Notes: generated by a model from the sequence alone, not told the origin. Shown: positions 35,479 through 45,190, numbered from the stretch's first letter. The stretch is DNA of 64,000 nucleotides from CAYTGM01 sp964437365 (GCA_964437365.1 CAYTGM010000011.1:102261-166260); one strand, 5' to 3'. Numbers and translations: made by a program.

Positions 35479-36744
35479 TTAAGCACGCTTCCGGGCTTTT
35501 TTCTGGAGCTGCGCGGCACGGCGGAGTCGGAAAAGCATCAGATTCTTTTCCAACACTCCAATGGGAGAAGACTGGTTCAAGCCAGGCTCAGAGGCAACTG
35601 ATTCGTAGAAATCAGAGAGACGGTCGACCAGTTGAACGACACTGTAGTCCTCGGCTCGTTCTTTTCCTTTGGTGATCATTTGATTTCGGAAATCATCATC
35701 GTTTCGCAAACGCAGGATTGCTTTCAGAATCTCCTGCTCATCTGCAGAATTGACAAGAAGCCCATATTCACTTTTCTTGAGTACTTCCTGGGGTCCGATC
35801 ACGTCAGGAGCAATGACCGGAGAACCCGCAGCCATTGCTTCAACCAGTGAAAGTGGAAGGCCCTCATTCTTTGAAACGAGACAGAAGAGATCAGCTGTGG
35901 CCAGCCAGAGATCGATGTCTTTTGACCATCCGGCAAAGTGCACCCGATCTTTGATCGTCTCCCCACCATGCTTCAGGGCGCTCACATCGAGTTCATCAAT
36001 GATTCGTGGAAGCTCTTTTTCGAGTGATCCGCTGCCCACTAGAGTGAGTCTCCAGTTTCCGAGGCTGGTCGCTTCGTCGCGTGTTGACAGGCTGAGTGCC
36101 TTCAACAGCTGCTGCGGTTGCTTGTGGGGTTCGAGGCGGGCTGTATGTACGAGGTGAAAAACATCTTCCGGGACATTTAATTTCTGGCGCGCGGCTTGAC
36201 GATCTTCTCCAGCCGTCTTGTAACGTTCTATATCCACGCAATTCTCAAAAAGGTGAACGGGTCGGCCTTTTAAATCAAGGTTTTCCGCAAGGTATTGCTC
36301 AACTCCTTCAGAGCAGGCAATATAGGCGTCTGTTCTGGCTGCAAGGAGTGATTCCATTCTCTTGAAGGCATCATTCATTCGATGTTCATAGGTATTCTGA
36401 TAATGAACGATAATATGAGGTACGTGACAGGCAATAGCCGCAGCTCGTCCGGCAAAGTTCGCAAAATCAGAATGAGTGTGAACAATGTCAGGCTTCAAAG
36501 CATCAATCTCTTGAGCCAGTTTCTTGATTTCTGACTGGCGGTAGGATCGGCTGGCCTTCAGTTTGTGGCACTCCCAGGAGTGCTCCTTGATTTCCTTCTT
36601 GAAATGATTTGGACTCTTAAAATGGATAAGGAAAGGATCAAAGCGGTCTCGGTCCAGCCGGTGCATCAGCTCGATCACAAGAGCCTGCATTCCCCCTGTT
36701 TCCAGGTTTCCAACGACATGGGCGATGCGGAGCTTTCGGCTCAT
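35479..36744 (-). CDS. GT4-family glycosyltransferase
   Basis: 421 residues with the GT-B fold. The N-terminal domain begins RIAHVVGNLETGGMQALVIEL, the donor-independent loop typical of GT4. The C-terminal nucleotide-sugar domain shows FHLVHTARLEPHKQP, LTLVGSGSLEKEL and the E-x7-E motif in KNEGLPLSLVEAMAAGSPVIA (given in part). It probably adds a hexose or related sugar to a surface glycan from a UDP or GDP donor. It is in an operon with the O-antigen ligase and diverges from the radical SAM gene across a 236-base gap. Confidence 0.92.
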   Translation of the reverse strand: MSRKLRIAHVVGNLETGGMQALVIELMHRLDRDRFDPFLIHFKSPNHFKKEIKEHSWECHKLKASRSYRQSEIKKLAQEIDALKPDIVHTHSDFANFAGRAAAIACHVPHIIVHYQNTYEHRMNDAFKRMESLLAARTDAYIACSEGVEQYLAENLDLKGRPVHLFENCVDIERYKTAGEDRQAARQKLNVPEDVFHLVHTARLEPHKQPQQLLKALSLSTRDEATSLGNWRLTLVGSGSLEKELPRIIDELDVSALKHGGETIKDRVHFAGWSKDIDLWLATADLFCLVSKNEGLPLSLVEAMAAGSPVIAPDVIGPQEVLKKSEYGLLVNSADEQEILKAILRLRNDDDFRNQMITKGKERAEDYSVVQLVDRLSDFYESVASEPGLNQSSPIGVLEKNLMLFRLRRAAQLQKKARKRA

Positions 36745-36980
36745 CCAGGGTCAAATCCTCAAAAATGATTAGGGGATCAAGGCTGAGAACGCTGAATAGA
36801 GTCAACGAGGGATTCCCACTGGTTGTGAACAATGCTTCAATGGTAAAATGTGTGACCGGATCATCTGAAAGAGAGAAAGATGGAACTGATCTTGATGGGC
36901 TGGCTATTGAAGTTTTCCATTGCCGGAGAACTGTCCCTCTGGCGTAACAGCACAAGGGAAGGCGAACCTTAAGAGGCTCT

Positions 36981-38210
36981 ATGTCCATTACCGAAGAAGA
37001 CATCGAATTATCAGACCCCACGAGTACTCGTGGAAAAGCGAAGGTCGATTGGCCTGAGGATCACCCTCGGGCGATTAACGACGTTCTCGCTCTTCTGGAT
37101 TCTACCTGGTTGATAGAGAAAACCTACGCCCGTCCCACACACTATGATATCGCAGTTTCCAAGGTTTGCAACATCAAGTGCCCCTTTTGTCCCAGACAGA
37201 CTTTTGACGCGGAAACCATTCAATCAGGGATGATGAAGGCCGAGCACTATGAGCCTGTCATCCCACATCTGGAAGTGAGTCAGAGAACCGGCCTCTATGG
37301 CCTCGGAGAGCCTTTTCTGAATAAGAACTTCTTTGATTTTCTGGGAGAAGCAAAGAAGCGCGGCACGTACTGCATGACCTCGACCCACGGCATGTCCTTG
37401 ACCGATGAGAAGATCGAGGAGGTTCTAAGCTCTGGTCTCGATGAACTCTGCGTCTCCATGGATGGCGCGACTCCTCGAACATTCAATTATTTGAGATCAG
37501 GAGCCGACTTCGATACGGTGGTCGCAAACGTCTCCAAGCTCCTGCGATTGAGAAACGAACGCGGACTCAAGAAGCCTCGTGTCCATATTGCCTGTGCTAT
37601 CAGCAAGTACAATGTCTGGGAACTGAAAAAGATGGTGCGGCTGACGCAGAAAATGGGCGCAGATAAGCTCGCGTTCAGTAATCTGGTTCTCGATCATCCT
37701 GAGCATGCTCACGCTTCCATCGTAGGCACCAAGGTCTTCCGGTTTAATCTGAACCGGGCAATGAAGGAAGCCGAGAAAGCAGGACTCGAGTGCGTCTATT
37801 TCTTCCAGATGCCATTTCCTTATATTGAAGAGCCACCCCCTGAACCAAGGTCAGGTGTCCGACATGGTTGTCCTTCTGCCTGGCGCCAGTTGATTGTCGA
37901 ACGTGATGGCAACTTGAAGCCATGCTGCTATCTTGATGTATCCCTTGGAAATACCACCGATAAGCCTCTTGATGAACAGTTTAATGGTGAAGAAGCGATC
38001 AAGCTTCGTCGCTCATTTACGGAGAAAGATTACTACGACAAATGTAAAGGCTGCGGTCAGTTCTATGAGATTACCGATGAAAAAACTCAGGAGATCATGG
38101 CAGAAGCATATACAATGATCGAAGAGGGGAGTTTCTCAGATGCTGTGCGTGAAAAGCTGAGAGAGACTCATGCTATCTTCGTCAAGAAGTGGGAAGAGTA
38201 TTCCTCTTAG
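36981..38210 (+). CDS. Radical SAM / SPASM-domain protein
   Basis: 409 residues. The [4Fe-4S] radical SAM motif is Cys63-x3-Cys67-x2-Cys70 (CNIKCPFC). The core barrel follows (GLYGLGEPFLNK, TSTHGMSLTDEKIEEVL, CVSMDGATPRTFNYLRSG). A C-terminal SPASM-type region supplies CPSAWRQL, PCCYLD and KCKGCGQFY for auxiliary clusters. AGAGG lies five bases before the ATG. SPASM enzymes modify peptides, sugars (e.g. dehydrogenation or deamination) or proteins. With no precursor peptide nearby and polysaccharide genes alongside, a sugar-related substrate is plausible but unproven. Confidence 0.88.
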   Translation: MSITEEDIELSDPTSTRGKAKVDWPEDHPRAINDVLALLDSTWLIEKTYARPTHYDIAVSKVCNIKCPFCPRQTFDAETIQSGMMKAEHYEPVIPHLEVSQRTGLYGLGEPFLNKNFFDFLGEAKKRGTYCMTSTHGMSLTDEKIEEVLSSGLDELCVSMDGATPRTFNYLRSGADFDTVVANVSKLLRLRNERGLKKPRVHIACAISKYNVWELKKMVRLTQKMGADKLAFSNLVLDHPEHAHASIVGTKVFRFNLNRAMKEAEKAGLECVYFFQMPFPYIEEPPPEPRSGVRHGCPSAWRQLIVERDGNLKPCCYLDVSLGNTTDKPLDEQFNGEEAIKLRRSFTEKDYYDKCKGCGQFYEITDEKTQEIMAEAYTMIEEGSFSDAVREKLRETHAIFVKKWEEYSS

Positions 38211-38234
38211 TGTGATATAGACACCCGGTCCTCT

Positions 38235-38672
38235 TTAAACCTTGGCCGACTTCATCACCGTAAAGAAATTGTTATCCGTTTCTTGAATCTCAACCTCGAT
38301 CTGATAGTCGATACCGTGGTCGGGAAACTTCTCCTGAATATGCTTCACGACTTCCTTCCAGACATACCAGGCGACATTTTCAACAGAGGGCCCCTTGCCT
38401 TCCAGTAGCACCACGCCTTCCGGGTCGAAGAGCTCGGGGTTATTGAACTCAGGATCGTTGCTGGTGATAATGATGCGATGGTCCAGACGGCGCATGATCT
38501 TCTTGAGGTCTCCAAAATCAAGGGATACATCAAGGTGGTCGCGTGGAAAGGCCTCGCAATCGATGGTAATGCGCCCTCTCCAGGTATGCCCGTGTACATA
38601 CCGGCAATGCCCGGGGAATTCCAGCTGGCGGTGGGCGGTATGAAAATGAGCTTTAACAGTAATTCTTTCCAT
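38235..38672 (-). CDS. queD: 6-carboxy-5,6,7,8-tetrahydropterin synthase family protein
   Basis: 145 residues of the PTPS/QueD fold, converting 7,8-dihydroneopterin triphosphate to carboxytetrahydropterin in queuosine/7-deazapurine synthesis. Zinc and catalytic residues are visible: FHTAHRQ near the N-terminus, then FPGHCRYVHGHTWRG, where Cys23 lies four residues before His27 as in E. coli QueD. Later motifs are DFGDLKKIM, LDHR and IQETDNNFFTV. It could also be a PTPS-III or sepiapterin-type variant. No other queuosine genes are adjacent. It is convergent with the radical SAM gene (24 bases) and divergent from ispD. Confidence 0.9.
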   Translation of the reverse strand: MERITVKAHFHTAHRQLEFPGHCRYVHGHTWRGRITIDCEAFPRDHLDVSLDFGDLKKIMRRLDHRIIITSNDPEFNNPELFDPEGVVLLEGKGPSVENVAWYVWKEVVKHIQEKFPDHGIDYQIEVEIQETDNNFFTVMKSAKV

Positions 38673-38803
38673 GAAGGGGCTCCATCGACAATCTTCAGTG
38701 CAGGTAGTTTCGGGTTGTCTTGCACTGGCAGATGCTCATCGTTGGTACAGGTCAACACGACCCATCTCATTCAGACAAGCAGGAAAGTGGTCATATTCGT
38801 TTG

Positions 38804-39523
38804 ATGCGTTCTCATGAAACCCGAAAATCACTACCTCTGTGTGGACTTGTTATCGTAGCCGCGGGAAGAGGCAAGAGGTTTGGTGGATACAAGCAGCTTA
38901 TGGAGCTCAACCAGAAGCCACTTCTGCTATGCACTCTGGAGGCATTTGAGCCGATCCAGTTCTCAGAATACGTTATTGTACTGCCCGAAGAATGGCTGGT
39001 CGATGGCACCTGGGAAAGATTGCAGAATGAGTCTTCAGCCGCGAAAGTATTTACTGCCGTTGCGGGAGGCAGCGAGCGAGCAGATTCTGTATTGCAGGGA
39101 TTAAGCGCTTTGAGCACGTCTGAGTTTGCTGCCATCCACGACGGAGCACGGCCTTTCCCGCCCATTGAATGCCTTACAGATGCGACAAAGATTCTGGAAA
39201 ATAAACCAGAGGTTGCAGGTGTTGTGATTGGATCTCGGATGACCGATACGGTGAAGCGTCTAGACAAAGGTCAGCTTATCACGTGTACTGAGGATCGAGC
39301 TTCACTGAGACGAGCCGAAACTCCTCAAATCGTGCGTCGGGAAATATTAGCGGAAGTGCTGATGAAAAGCCGGGGAGTCGACTTTCATGATGACGTGGAG
39401 GCTCTAGAGAGAGCGGGGTATCAAACAGCGTTTGCCGAACACTCGGGCTGGAATATCAAGGTTACCTACCCTGAAGATGTCATGATCGCTGAAGCATTGA
39501 TGAAGTTGGCAGAAACAAAGTAA
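38804..39523 (+). CDS. ispD: 2-C-methyl-D-erythritol 4-phosphate cytidylyltransferase
   Basis: 239 residues from ATG 38804. The frame reaches back to 38720, but the added residues overlap the queD promoter area and are not family-like. IspD couples CTP to MEP in the non-mevalonate isoprenoid route. Visible: nucleotide loop GLVIVAAGRGKRFGG with the following KQ, VAGGSERADSVLQGL, IHDGARPF, and AETPQIVRREIL with DFHDDVEALERAG. IspF follows 17 bases downstream, giving two successive even-numbered steps of the same pathway in one operon. Confidence 0.95.
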   Translation: MRSHETRKSLPLCGLVIVAAGRGKRFGGYKQLMELNQKPLLLCTLEAFEPIQFSEYVIVLPEEWLVDGTWERLQNESSAAKVFTAVAGGSERADSVLQGLSALSTSEFAAIHDGARPFPPIECLTDATKILENKPEVAGVVIGSRMTDTVKRLDKGQLITCTEDRASLRRAETPQIVRREILAEVLMKSRGVDFHDDVEALERAGYQTAFAEHSGWNIKVTYPEDVMIAEALMKLAETK

Positions 39524-39540
39524 AGAAGAGGTCTGAAACA

Positions 39541-40041
39541 TTGAGCAACGAGAACCCCAAGAGTCCACCATTTGCCACGGGTATAGGCTATGATGTTCAT
39601 GCATTTGAGGATGGGCGCGATCTATACCTTGGAGGCGTCAAGATTCCAAGTCAACGTGGCCTCAAAGGGCATAGTGATGCAGACGTACTTCTCCACGCAG
39701 TTTGTGATGCATTGCTCGGTGCAGCCGGACTTCCTGATATCGGACACTTTTTTCCAAATACCGATGATACATGGAAGGATGTGAGCTCAAGGGTTCTCCT
39801 CAAAGAAGTCCTGAAGTCCTTGACGGAAAAAGGATGGAGTATAGGCAATGTTGACGTAATGCTGATCGCTGAGGAACCAAAAGTAAATCCTCACATCGAA
39901 CAAATGAAAGAGGCCATATCACTGGATATACAGATTCCAAGGGAGCGAATTGGGATCAAAGCAACAACAAACGAGTCGATGGGGTTTGTTGGACGCAAAG
40001 AAGGGATCGCAGCCCTGGCAACGGTACTTATTTTCCGTTAA
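39541..40041 (+). CDS. ispF: 2-C-methyl-D-erythritol 2,4-cyclodiphosphate synthase
   Basis: 166 residues from TTG. It closes CDP-MEP to MEcPP with loss of CMP. Metal ligands are in GIGYDVHAF (Asp18, His20) and GHSDADVLLHAVCDALLG; IGHFFPNTDD and the C-terminal KATTNESMGFVGRKEGIAA are intact. It directly follows ispD. It ends 12 bases from the convergent FHA-kinase gene. Confidence 0.97.
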   Translation: MSNENPKSPPFATGIGYDVHAFEDGRDLYLGGVKIPSQRGLKGHSDADVLLHAVCDALLGAAGLPDIGHFFPNTDDTWKDVSSRVLLKEVLKSLTEKGWSIGNVDVMLIAEEPKVNPHIEQMKEAISLDIQIPRERIGIKATTNESMGFVGRKEGIAALATVLIFR

Positions 40042-40053
40042 GGAAGGCGGACT

Positions 40054-41355
40054 CTAAATATCGGTTTGTTGTGCTTCTTCTTTTGCAATGACATGCTGCA
40101 GAATTCGTCGCCACTCATCAGCGGTTTGAATTCGACGCTCTGGATCAGAGCTTAGCCCCTTTAACAGGGCATCCACGATGATCTTATTGAGATCCATCCG
40201 AAAGGTAGAGGGAGGCTTAATGTTTGCCGATTCAATATTGCGGAGCAGCTCACTTCTACTGCTCCCTTCATAGGGATAATTTCCGCCACATAAAGATAGA
40301 TAGAGAGATACACAGAAAGACCAGAGGTCGGTCATGTGGGAGACTTCTTTTCTGGAGAGTGTCTCAGGTGGTAGAAATAAGTCTGAGCCAACAAGAGATG
40401 AGCCGTAGGTTAAATGATCAGATCCTTCTTCGATCGCTGCGATTCCAAAGTCAAGGATACGAACTTCGTTGGTTGAGCTCTCGATCATAATGTTCCCTGG
40501 TCTAAGATCGCGATGGATGACACCCTGACATGTCCTGCCGTTTCTATCTGTAAATTCAAACCCGTGAGCAATGGCAAGTGTCTTCGCGACTGCGTGGAAA
40601 TACCGGTAAACGACGAGTGGCTTTAGGAAAGTTTCTTTTATGATGATGCTGTCTAGCGGCTGACCATGGATAAACTCCATTTCAATGAAGAGATAGTCAC
40701 GGTCGGGATCATCACCCCAGCGATAGACAGGAACAACTCCCGAGTCTTCTATATTCGAGAGTAAATGTTGCACATGAGCTTCGCGGGAGAATCGATTTAC
40801 AAGAGACTTTCTTTCTGTATCCTGCAGATATTCTGGGTCGATCAAAGTAGGGTGAAGGAGCTTCACAGCAACGGTCTGGTCGGTGTCTTTACGGAGAGCC
40901 TTCCAGACTTCCCCATAACCTCCAACCGCAACCTTCGTGTATCGACTATACAGTCCTTTGAATTCGGAAGAAAAAACAAGAGGGAACTCTGGAGAGTCTT
41001 TCGTGCGTAGACGGATATGGGTTCCCTCATTGCCTGTAATGCGGGAAATCTCCCAATTAAGAATGAGGACTGGGCCATCTTTGCCTAACCTCAGGCTGTC
41101 GCCCCGCTTGAGGACGTAAGTCCCATGCATTCTTCGTCCGTCAATATAGATGCCATGAGAACTTTCAAGGTCCTCGAGGATATATTGTCCGCCTTGAAAG
41201 GTAATCGCTCCATGACGTCTGGAGACTTGACCGTATCGTATTGGATCAAGGGTAAGGTCACATTTTCTTGAGCGACCGAAAACAAGACCCTCTTTCTCAA
41301 AAGGGTAGGTTGTAACTTCCCCAGTCTTCTCTACAATTGTTATAGCAATAGACAT
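40054..41355 (-). CDS. FHA-domain Ser/Thr protein kinase
   Basis: 433 residues, cytoplasmic with no membrane span. An N-terminal FHA phosphothreonine-binding domain at ~23-95 shows FGRSRKCDLTL, VSRRHGAI and LESSHGIYIDG. A Hanks-type kinase domain at ~138-425 shows the glycine loop VGGYGEVWKA, VAVKLL (Lys165), the catalytic HRDLRPGN (Asp283, Arg in place of the usual Lys) and LDFGIA (Asp302). GSDLFLPPE and DLWSFCVS follow. The start ATG is 33 bases after the E2 acyltransferase gene on the same strand, so it appears to belong to the keto-acid dehydrogenase operon. Control of that complex by phosphorylation is an inference. Confidence 0.92.
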   Translation of the reverse strand: MSIAITIVEKTGEVTTYPFEKEGLVFGRSRKCDLTLDPIRYGQVSRRHGAITFQGGQYILEDLESSHGIYIDGRRMHGTYVLKRGDSLRLGKDGPVLILNWEISRITGNEGTHIRLRTKDSPEFPLVFSSEFKGLYSRYTKVAVGGYGEVWKALRKDTDQTVAVKLLHPTLIDPEYLQDTERKSLVNRFSREAHVQHLLSNIEDSGVVPVYRWGDDPDRDYLFIEMEFIHGQPLDSIIIKETFLKPLVVYRYFHAVAKTLAIAHGFEFTDRNGRTCQGVIHRDLRPGNIMIESSTNEVRILDFGIAAIEEGSDHLTYGSSLVGSDLFLPPETLSRKEVSHMTDLWSFCVSLYLSLCGGNYPYEGSSRSELLRNIESANIKPPSTFRMDLNKIIVDALLKGLSSDPERRIQTADEWRRILQHVIAKEEAQQTDI

Positions 41356-41388
41356 GGGTACAGCCGTATCTCCTCAAGCCCGGGCCTC

Positions 41389-42789
41389 TTAGATCGCCAG
41401 GTGGAAGTCGGTTCTTTCTATTCTTTCTTTGACCAGGACCATAAACTTGTCGGCCTCCCAGCCGTCAATCAGCCTATGGTCTATACCGAGGGTAAGAACG
41501 GCTTTGTGGCGGATACCGATCGTGTCTTCACCATCGGGGCCGGTTACGACGGCAGGAACTTTCCGTATAGCGCCCAGGTGCAGGATTCCTCCCTGGGGCT
41601 TGTTGACGATGGGGATTCCAGCTACTGCTCCCAGCTGACCAGGGGAGGTGATCGTAAATGTTGTATGGCTCATGTCTTCGGGTGTCAAAGCACCATCTCT
41701 CGCTTTCTGAGCGAGCTTCGCCAGTTTTCTGGAAAGCGTAGGGAGGTCCATATTCTCAACGCACTTCAGTACGGGTACAACAAGGCCACCCTCAATGGCG
41801 ACGGCCACACCAATGTTCACGTTGCGGTGAAGTACGATCTTCCCGTCACCCCAGGATGCATTGATATACGGGCATTGTAGAAGTGCATCGCTGATGGCTT
41901 TCACAAGAAACATCAGTGGAGTCAGTTTTGCTCCGTAGGTTTTCTCAAAGACATGCTTTTGGCGAATGCGCATCTTTTCAAGTTGGGTGAAGTCGACCTC
42001 ATGGAGAGTAAACGCCTGCGGTATATTGTTCACGCTGCTCACCATCTGCTCCGCGATCTGGCGGCGCAGGTGAGTTACATTAACGATTTCCGGTGGCAGA
42101 AGATCGATAACATCCTGGCTGTCTTCAGTGGTGTCACCTGAGGGAAAGTCTGCTCCAACCTCTTTCTTGAGAGGCTGCTGGTCTTTCTTGTTATTTGCCA
42201 GCCAGTTCTCCAGATCCTTGCGTGTGACACGCCCGTGAGCTCCGGTACCAGTTATTTGATCAAGATCAACATTCATCTGTTTGGCTATACGACGAACAAC
42301 GGGGGAACTCTTGCTTTTCTTCAGCTCAATACGTTCTACTTCCCGTTCATCCTGAATGGTATCAGCCGGTTCGGGACTGACTTCAGGCGCCTTCGGTGCT
42401 ACTTTCGCGGCGTTTCTGTGTACATTACCTGTTCCGTTCGGCTGCGGCGAAACTTTCTCTTCATCGGAACTGTTTTCTGTCTGCTCAGGTGCCGTTTCGA
42501 TTCCTGATAGGTCTACATCCTCAACAGAAACTCCCGGCGGAGCAATAACCGCTAATACTGTATCTACAGGAACTGTGTCACCTTCAGGGACAAGTATCTT
42601 CGCAATAACTCCATCTGATGGAGCCTGTATATCTACGTTAACCTTCGCAGTCGTTACCTCTGCGATGGTTTCGTCCTCTTTGACCTCGTCGCCTTCCTTG
42701 CAAACCCACTCAAGGAGAGTACCTTCGTTAACAGATTCACCCATTTTGGGCATGATCACTTCAATTTGTTGAGTAACTGGGTTCTTCAT
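41389..42789 (-). CDS. Dihydrolipoamide acyltransferase, E2 of a 2-oxo acid dehydrogenase complex
   Basis: 466 residues. The N-terminal lipoyl domain carries Lys49 in EVTTAKVNVDI, the lipoylation site, with Ala for the usual Asp of DKA. A flexible Pro/Ala/Glu linker follows. The peripheral-subunit-binding domain (~165-200) has SPVVRRIAKQMNVDL and GRVTRKDLENWL. The catalytic domain (~235-466) has the active-site GIDHRLIDGWEADKF (His438, Asp442). The tryptophan after DG and the EI..LPPEIV linker recall branched-chain (BkdB-type) E2s. It lies 26 bases downstream of the fused E1 gene. No E3 is in the window. Confidence 0.94.
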   Translation of the reverse strand: MKNPVTQQIEVIMPKMGESVNEGTLLEWVCKEGDEVKEDETIAEVTTAKVNVDIQAPSDGVIAKILVPEGDTVPVDTVLAVIAPPGVSVEDVDLSGIETAPEQTENSSDEEKVSPQPNGTGNVHRNAAKVAPKAPEVSPEPADTIQDEREVERIELKKSKSSPVVRRIAKQMNVDLDQITGTGAHGRVTRKDLENWLANNKKDQQPLKKEVGADFPSGDTTEDSQDVIDLLPPEIVNVTHLRRQIAEQMVSSVNNIPQAFTLHEVDFTQLEKMRIRQKHVFEKTYGAKLTPLMFLVKAISDALLQCPYINASWGDGKIVLHRNVNIGVAVAIEGGLVVPVLKCVENMDLPTLSRKLAKLAQKARDGALTPEDMSHTTFTITSPGQLGAVAGIPIVNKPQGGILHLGAIRKVPAVVTGPDGEDTIGIRHKAVLTLGIDHRLIDGWEADKFMVLVKERIERTDFHLAI

Positions 42790-42815
42790 AAGGTTTTACG
42801 TCTATCCTCTCTCAT

Positions 42816-44936
42816 TTAATACTTTGAGAGTACTGTTAAAGCTTTCTCAATATCTCCGACAGATGGAAGCGTCGCTTCTTCAAGAACGGGAGAATAAGAG
42901 ATCCAACTATGTTTTGCAGCGACTCGTTTGATCGGAGCATCCAACCACTCAAAGCACTCATCAGCAATTAAGGCGGCCAACTCTGCCCCAAAGCCACAGG
43001 TTGTATATTCTTCGTCGACAATAAGAACACGACCGGTCTTCTGAACGCTTGTGTAGATGCGCTCTTTGTCAAGAGGGTTGAGTGTTCTCAAATCGATGAT
43101 CTCGGTAGACAGGTTTGTTCTCTGTCGTAACTTGTCAGAGGCTTCAATTGCCTTTTGTACCATCGCACCCCAGGCGATGATTGAAATGTCATTTCCTGCT
43201 CGCCGAACGGATGCTTTCCCAAACGGAACCGTGTAATCATCAGCGGGGTCGTTTGATTTTGCGTAGCCTTGCAGGTAAAGATGTTTATGCTCGAGGAAGA
43301 TGACCGGGTCGTCCAGCTTCAGGGCAGATCTGAGAAGTCCTGCAGCATCAGCAGCCGTGGAAGGGCAGGCAACCAGCAATCCTGGTATAGAGGTAAATGC
43401 AGACTCTGTTGATTGTGAGTGGTAGAGAGATCCACCGCGCAGGTAACCACCGGATGGGACGCGCAATACTACAGGAGCTGTCCACTCTCCGTTAGTGCGG
43501 AATCTCATCGTCGCCAGTTCACTTCGGATCTGTGTATATGCAGGCCAGAGGAAATCCAGGAATTGAATCTCAGGAACAGGCTTTAGTCCCCTTAAGGCCA
43601 TACCGATGGCACGACCAAGAATACTCGCTTCAGCGAGAAGCGTATTGTAGACTCTATTCGACCCGTGTTTCTTCTGCAATCCAGCGGTCAGTTTGAAAAC
43701 TCCGCCTTTGCCAATACATTGCGCAAGCGCATCGATCCTTGAGGCATCTGCAACGTCCTGTCCGAAGACAAGGATACGCTCGTCTTTACTCATTTCACTA
43801 GACAGGACACGATTGATGGCCTGGGCCATATAGACAGCATCTCCACCATGACGAGGTGTTCCGTCGTTCGATGGGGAGCTTGAAATATCAAATTCCTGGC
43901 TGTAAAGATTCTCGGTAACACTTTTCGGATCGGGCTTTGGTGCATCCAGAGCCTTTTCACTCGCCGCCTTGACTTCTTTCCTGCACTCATTATACAGCTC
44001 ATCGAGCTGTTCTTCCGTGGCGACGCCGGATTGAATCAGCCATTCCCGCGTTCTCTTCAGACAATCTTCATTCTTTTCTTTTTCGAGCTCATCCGTAACG
44101 CGGTAATTCTTATGATCGTCAGATAGAGAATGAGAATAAGGTCTTGTGACATGCGCATGCATCAGAACCGGCTTGCGATGCTCTCTGACATAATCAACGG
44201 CTTCTTTGCTCGTGGCAACTGCTTCAGGGAGCAGTGATCCGCTACACTCCAGGACTTTGAGCCCTGGCATTGACTGGAAGCATTTCGAAATACTTCCGCC
44301 AGCCGTCGTGACTTCTACTGGAACCGAAATAGCATACTCGTTGTCTTCGATCAGAAAGAGGATGGGTAGACCTTTGTTCGCAGCAACATTGATGGCTTCC
44401 CAGAACTCTCCTTCACTGGTTCCTCCTTCGCCGGAAGACACGACGATGACTTCATCTGTCTGCGCTTCAAGCTTCAGGCCGGCCTCTTTGATATAGATAC
44501 CAGCTTCCGCAACGCCCACAGCCTGGTTAAACTGTGTTCCAACGGGAGAGGAGTGGGAAATGATGTGCAGATCTCTGTCAGACCAGTGACAGGGCATCTG
44601 ACGTCCGCCTGAGATTGGATCATCCGCAGAGCCAACGGCCGACAACATCATGTCATAGGGTGTCATTCCCAGTGAAAGGCACATCGCTCGGTCGCGATAA
44701 TAAGGCATCAGCCAGTCATGGGAAGCTTTCAGATAATGACCGAGCGCCGCCCCGATCGCCTCATGTCCGGCGCTGCTGACCTGAAAGTAAATCAGGTTCC
44801 TCTTCTTGAGTCTTATTTCTTCGTCGTCCAAAAGACGAGAAAGCACCATTTGCCGGTAGAGGTCGAGCCACTCACCGCTACCAAGTTGCTTCCTGAGTTC
44901 CTGTGAACTTTCCAGCTTATCCGAACTGATGGTCAT
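42816..44936 (-). CDS. Fused E1 alpha/beta of branched-chain 2-oxo acid dehydrogenase
   Basis: 706 residues from ATG 44936, chosen for GAGG about ten bases upstream; the frame extends to 45014. The N-terminal half (~1-350) is the E1 alpha TPP-binding subunit: YYRDRAMCLSLGM, SSGEGGTSEGEFWEAINVA and EDNEYAISVPVE. The C-terminal half (~380-706) is E1 beta: ILVFGQDVADA, LLAEASILGRAIGMALRG, VLRVPSGGYLRGGSLYHSQS and FLEHKHLYL. Such fusions occur in Bacteroidota, chlamydiae and other groups. It decarboxylates a 2-oxo acid (probably branched-chain) and passes the acyl group to the E2 encoded 26 bases downstream. The 180-base upstream gap should carry the operon promoter. Confidence 0.94.
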   Translation of the reverse strand: MTISSDKLESSQELRKQLGSGEWLDLYRQMVLSRLLDDEEIRLKKRNLIYFQVSSAGHEAIGAALGHYLKASHDWLMPYYRDRAMCLSLGMTPYDMMLSAVGSADDPISGGRQMPCHWSDRDLHIISHSSPVGTQFNQAVGVAEAGIYIKEAGLKLEAQTDEVIVVSSGEGGTSEGEFWEAINVAANKGLPILFLIEDNEYAISVPVEVTTAGGSISKCFQSMPGLKVLECSGSLLPEAVATSKEAVDYVREHRKPVLMHAHVTRPYSHSLSDDHKNYRVTDELEKEKNEDCLKRTREWLIQSGVATEEQLDELYNECRKEVKAASEKALDAPKPDPKSVTENLYSQEFDISSSPSNDGTPRHGGDAVYMAQAINRVLSSEMSKDERILVFGQDVADASRIDALAQCIGKGGVFKLTAGLQKKHGSNRVYNTLLAEASILGRAIGMALRGLKPVPEIQFLDFLWPAYTQIRSELATMRFRTNGEWTAPVVLRVPSGGYLRGGSLYHSQSTESAFTSIPGLLVACPSTAADAAGLLRSALKLDDPVIFLEHKHLYLQGYAKSNDPADDYTVPFGKASVRRAGNDISIIAWGAMVQKAIEASDKLRQRTNLSTEIIDLRTLNPLDKERIYTSVQKTGRVLIVDEEYTTCGFGAELAALIADECFEWLDAPIKRVAAKHSWISYSPVLEEATLPSVGDIEKALTVLSKY

Positions 44937-45190
44937 AATCCCATCCTCTTCAAGGGAGTTCGCTGGGGGGTATCGATATAAAGAATAAGCCGATTTGAAA
45001 GGTTCGTCACGCACTCGTATGATTCAGGCAAAACTATTCTCATCTCCATGCAAAAGGCAAATACGTCAGCGTTGGTTCTCATTCTGGTACACTGCTGTCT
45101 TGAGGGGGTTAGCGGCAAGAGAAACCCGCATTTTCCATCCAATAGCTGCTCGGTCGAAATCCAAAGATTTTATCTGGATTACCTTGATCC

